A stretch of DNA of 6,016 bases. Origin: an uncultured Clostridia bacterium. Its GTDB lineage: Bacteria > Bacillota > Clostridia > Christensenellales > Aristaeellaceae. The notes beneath the pieces were generated by a model. It saw nothing but the letters and a program-made list of their open reading frames with translations. It was not told where the DNA came from and made no database searches. Within the stretch, counting starts at the first letter, position 1. The number at the start of each line of letters is the position of its first letter. Location of the stretch: NCBI GenBank assembly GCA_934663625.1, contig CAKUKP010000112.1:1-6016 (forward strand), given 5' to 3'. The position numbers were made by a program, and so were the translations under genes. Below, in pieces: positions 4,672 to 6,016 of this stretch.

Positions 4672-5211
4672 TTGGATGCGAAGCTGGCGGAGCTGCCGCT
4701 GTATCAATACGTCTATATCAAAACGGCGGATCTGCTGTTTTCGGATCGCGTGCGCTGGATCTGCGAACATGAATGCCCGATGTATGGGAAAACGTGGGCG
4801 TGCCCGCCCGCCGTGGGCAGCGTGGAGGAATGCAAAAAGCGGTGCCTGCAATATCCGGACGCGCTGCTGATCGCCACCATCACGGAGGTTAACGATATCG
4901 CCAACATCGAAGAAACGCTTTCCACACGCGCGCCGCACGAGGAAATCACGCGAACCGTGGCGGGGTTCGTCGCGCCGATGGTGGAGGATTATATGGTGCT
5001 GTCCACCGAGGCCTGCGCAATCTGCGATCATTGCGCCTATCCGAACGCGCCCTGCCGCCATCCGGATAAAATGTATCCGTGCGTGGAAAGCCACGGCATT
5101 ATCGTGACCGATCTTGCCGAAAAGACGAACATTGATTTTTATGCCGAGGGAAATCTTGTAACCTGGTTTTCGCTGATTTTGTATCGAGAATCGGAGAAAA
5201 AAGGCGAATAA
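4657..5211 (+). CDS. DUF2284 cysteine-rich, probable metal-binding protein
   Basis: A 184-residue soluble protein recognised as DUF2284 (predicted metal-binding). It has ten cysteines. An N-terminal group is C36-x3-C40-x8-C49 within CPMYGKTWACPPA, followed by C59 and C63. A C-terminal group is C120-x2-C123-x2-C126-x6-C133, followed by C142. The second resembles a ferredoxin-like iron-sulphur or other metal site, so Fe-S binding is a reasonable inference; no catalytic function is established to my knowledge. I chose ATG 4657 because TGGAGGT (4644-4650) is 6 bases upstream; the open frame begins earlier, at 4600, but that segment contains the promoter. It appears to be a single-gene unit with its own promoter. 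No strong terminator follows the stop. Confidence 0.85.
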   Translation: MNRDFLDAKLAELPLYQYVYIKTADLLFSDRVRWICEHECPMYGKTWACPPAVGSVEECKKRCLQYPDALLIATITEVNDIANIEETLSTRAPHEEITRTVAGFVAPMVEDYMVLSTEACAICDHCAYPNAPCRHPDKMYPCVESHGIIVTDLAEKTNIDFYAEGNLVTWFSLILYRESEKKGE

Positions 5212-5287
5212 TCAAAAATAATTTCGGAACGCCCTTGAAATTTTGGCGAAACGCAAACAATTAACAAAAATAATTGGCTTTTACGTC
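5212..5287. other. AT-rich intergenic stretch with small repeats
   Basis: The 11-bp sequence CAAAAATAATT occurs twice in direct orientation (5213-5223 and 5265-5275). CAATTA (5258-5263) and TAATTG (5271-5276) form a weak 6-bp inverted repeat. It may aid termination after the DUF2284 gene, but nothing here is a convincing intrinsic terminator. The stretch is much richer in A+T than the genes on either side. Confidence 0.35.
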
Positions 5288-5316
5288 TTGACATGACAGT
5301 ACAAAATCCGTATATT
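5288..5316 (+). promoter_or_regulatory. Promoter of the substrate-binding protein gene
   Basis: A perfect TTGACA (5288-5293), a 17-bp spacer and TATATT (5311-5316) form a strong promoter. Initiation near 5323 would place the small stem AACGG/CCGTT (5323-5327/5333-5337) at the very 5' end of the mRNA, where it could stabilise the message. Confidence 0.82.
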
Positions 5317-5321
5317 ATACG
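5309..5321. promoter_or_regulatory. Palindrome over the -10 box, possible operator
   Basis: CGTATA (5309-5314) and TATACG (5316-5321) are perfect arms around a single central T and cover the whole -10 element. A dimeric repressor bound here would block polymerase. The arms are AT-rich, so some of the symmetry may simply reflect the -10 composition. Confidence 0.35.
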
Positions 5322-5361
5322 CAACGGTTTTGCCGTTCATTCTTTTTAGGAGGGTACTGTT

Positions 5362-6016
5362 ATGAAGAAGATCATCGCTGTCGCACTTGCCGCACTGCTC
5401 GTATTCGCCATGGCCGGATGCCTGGCTGAAGAAACGATTAAGATCGGCTTTATTGGCCCGCTGACCGGCGGTGCAGCGGTATATGGAATTTCCTGCTATC
5501 AGGGCGCGCAGGTCGCTGCAGATGAAATCAACGCGCTGGGCGGAATGCAGATCGAACTGAATCCGCAAGACGATGAACACGACGCTGAAAAATCCGTAAA
5601 CGCCTACAACAACCTTTGGGACTGGGGCGCACAGATGATCATCGGCTGCGTGACCACCGCTCCCTGCAAGGCGGTTGCTTCCGTCGCGAATGAAGAGCGC
5701 ATGTTCCTGCTGACGCCTTCTGCATCGTCCGTAGACGTGACCGCGGGCAAGGATAATGTATTCCAGGTATGCTTCACCGATCCGGCGCAGGGCACTGTAT
5801 CCGCAAAATACATTGCGGAAAACAAGCTAGCCACCAAGATCGCTGTGATCTACAACAACGCGGACGCTTATTCCACCGGCGTATATCAGACCTTTGCTGC
5901 GGAAGCAGCGGAGCTGGGTCTGGAAATCGTATCCGTAACCACCTTCACCGATGAAACCACGGATTTCTCCGTACAGTTGACCGACGCCAAGGATAAGGGC
6001 GCGGATCTGGTATTCC
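5362..6016 (+). CDS. ABC transporter substrate-binding lipoprotein, LivJ-like, 3' end missing
   Basis: The first 218 codons of a periplasmic-binding-protein type 1 (Peripl_BP_6) family protein; the frame is still open at the window end. The N-terminus is a lipoprotein signal: MKK, a hydrophobic stretch (4-17) and a lipobox-like MAGC with C20 as the expected lipidated residue. The mature part opens with IKIGFIGPLTGGAAVYG (26-42), the first strand and substrate loop typical of branched-chain amino acid and amide binding proteins. The LTPSASS (117-123) and VFQVCFTDPAQG (133-144) segments also match the family. It would capture a small ligand, possibly a branched-chain amino acid, for permease and ATPase genes expected downstream. 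TAGGAGGGT (5347-5355) supports the start. Its codons (GTA, GCT, GCA, ACC) differ from the GCG/GTG-rich usage upstream, as expected of a highly expressed gene. Confidence 0.9.
   Translation, partial: MKKIIAVALAALLVFAMAGCLAEETIKIGFIGPLTGGAAVYGISCYQGAQVAADEINALGGMQIELNPQDDEHDAEKSVNAYNNLWDWGAQMIIGCVTTAPCKAVASVANEERMFLLTPSASSVDVTAGKDNVFQVCFTDPAQGTVSAKYIAENKLATKIAVIYNNADAYSTGVYQTFAAEAAELGLEIVSVTTFTDETTDFSVQLTDAKDKGADLVF

Noticed and set aside
3703..5094. 463-codon minus-strand frame
   Set aside because: The length is impressive, but the product is a His/Arg/Gln-rich shadow spanning the end of the ATPase, the permease and most of DUF2284. It results from GC-rich codon usage on the + strand.
5323..5345. 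Attenuator terminator in the binding-protein leader
   Set aside because: The AACGG/CCGTT stem is only 5 bp and the T-rich tract is offset from it by several bases, too weak to call a terminator.

Overview
The window reads as a chromosomal segment of an anaerobic, probably gut-associated Clostridia-type Firmicute. This is an inference from strong AGGAGG-like ribosome sites, near-consensus TTGACA/TATAAT promoters, a LytTR-DUF3021 regulatory pair, a DUF2284 protein and a lipoprotein-type binding protein. All recognised genes lie on the + strand. They form four transcription units, each with its own visible promoter. || Region 1 (1-about 391) has no credible protein gene and is the most unusual part. 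It holds two gap-free copies of a 121-nt unit in inverted orientation (1-121 and 202-322, 89 of 121 positions identical by my hand alignment). Each copy carries two perfect hairpins. All four hairpins have an 11-nt loop of one conserved family but different stems. All seven stem base pairs that differ between the copies change on both sides, so pairing is preserved. This is strong internal evidence that the hairpins are selected, as RNA or as single-stranded DNA. I could not assign it to a known family. || Region 2 (459-2093) is a two-gene sugar operon: a cupin-type D-lyxose/D-mannose isomerase and a PfkB-family sugar kinase. A promoter at 388-416 drives it and an intrinsic terminator at 2109-2147 ends it. 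The likely logic is aldose to ketose to ketose phosphate. || Region 3 (2244-4593) is a tightly packed operon: LytTR DNA-binding regulator, DUF3021 four-helix membrane protein, ABC ATPase and ABC-2 permease. Two junctions are 4-bp ATGA overlaps. It resembles LytTR regulatory systems, in which a membrane protein restrains a LytTR activator, here coupled to an exporter. An inverted repeat overlaps the -35 of its promoter. || Region 4 (4657-5211) is a DUF2284 cysteine-rich, probably metal- or Fe-S-binding protein. A perfect 12-bp inverted repeat brackets its promoter, ribosome site and start codon. || Region 5 (5362-end) is the first 218 codons of a LivJ-type ABC substrate-binding lipoprotein that runs off the window. 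Its promoter has a 13-bp palindrome over the -10 box. The rest of its transport operon is presumably downstream.
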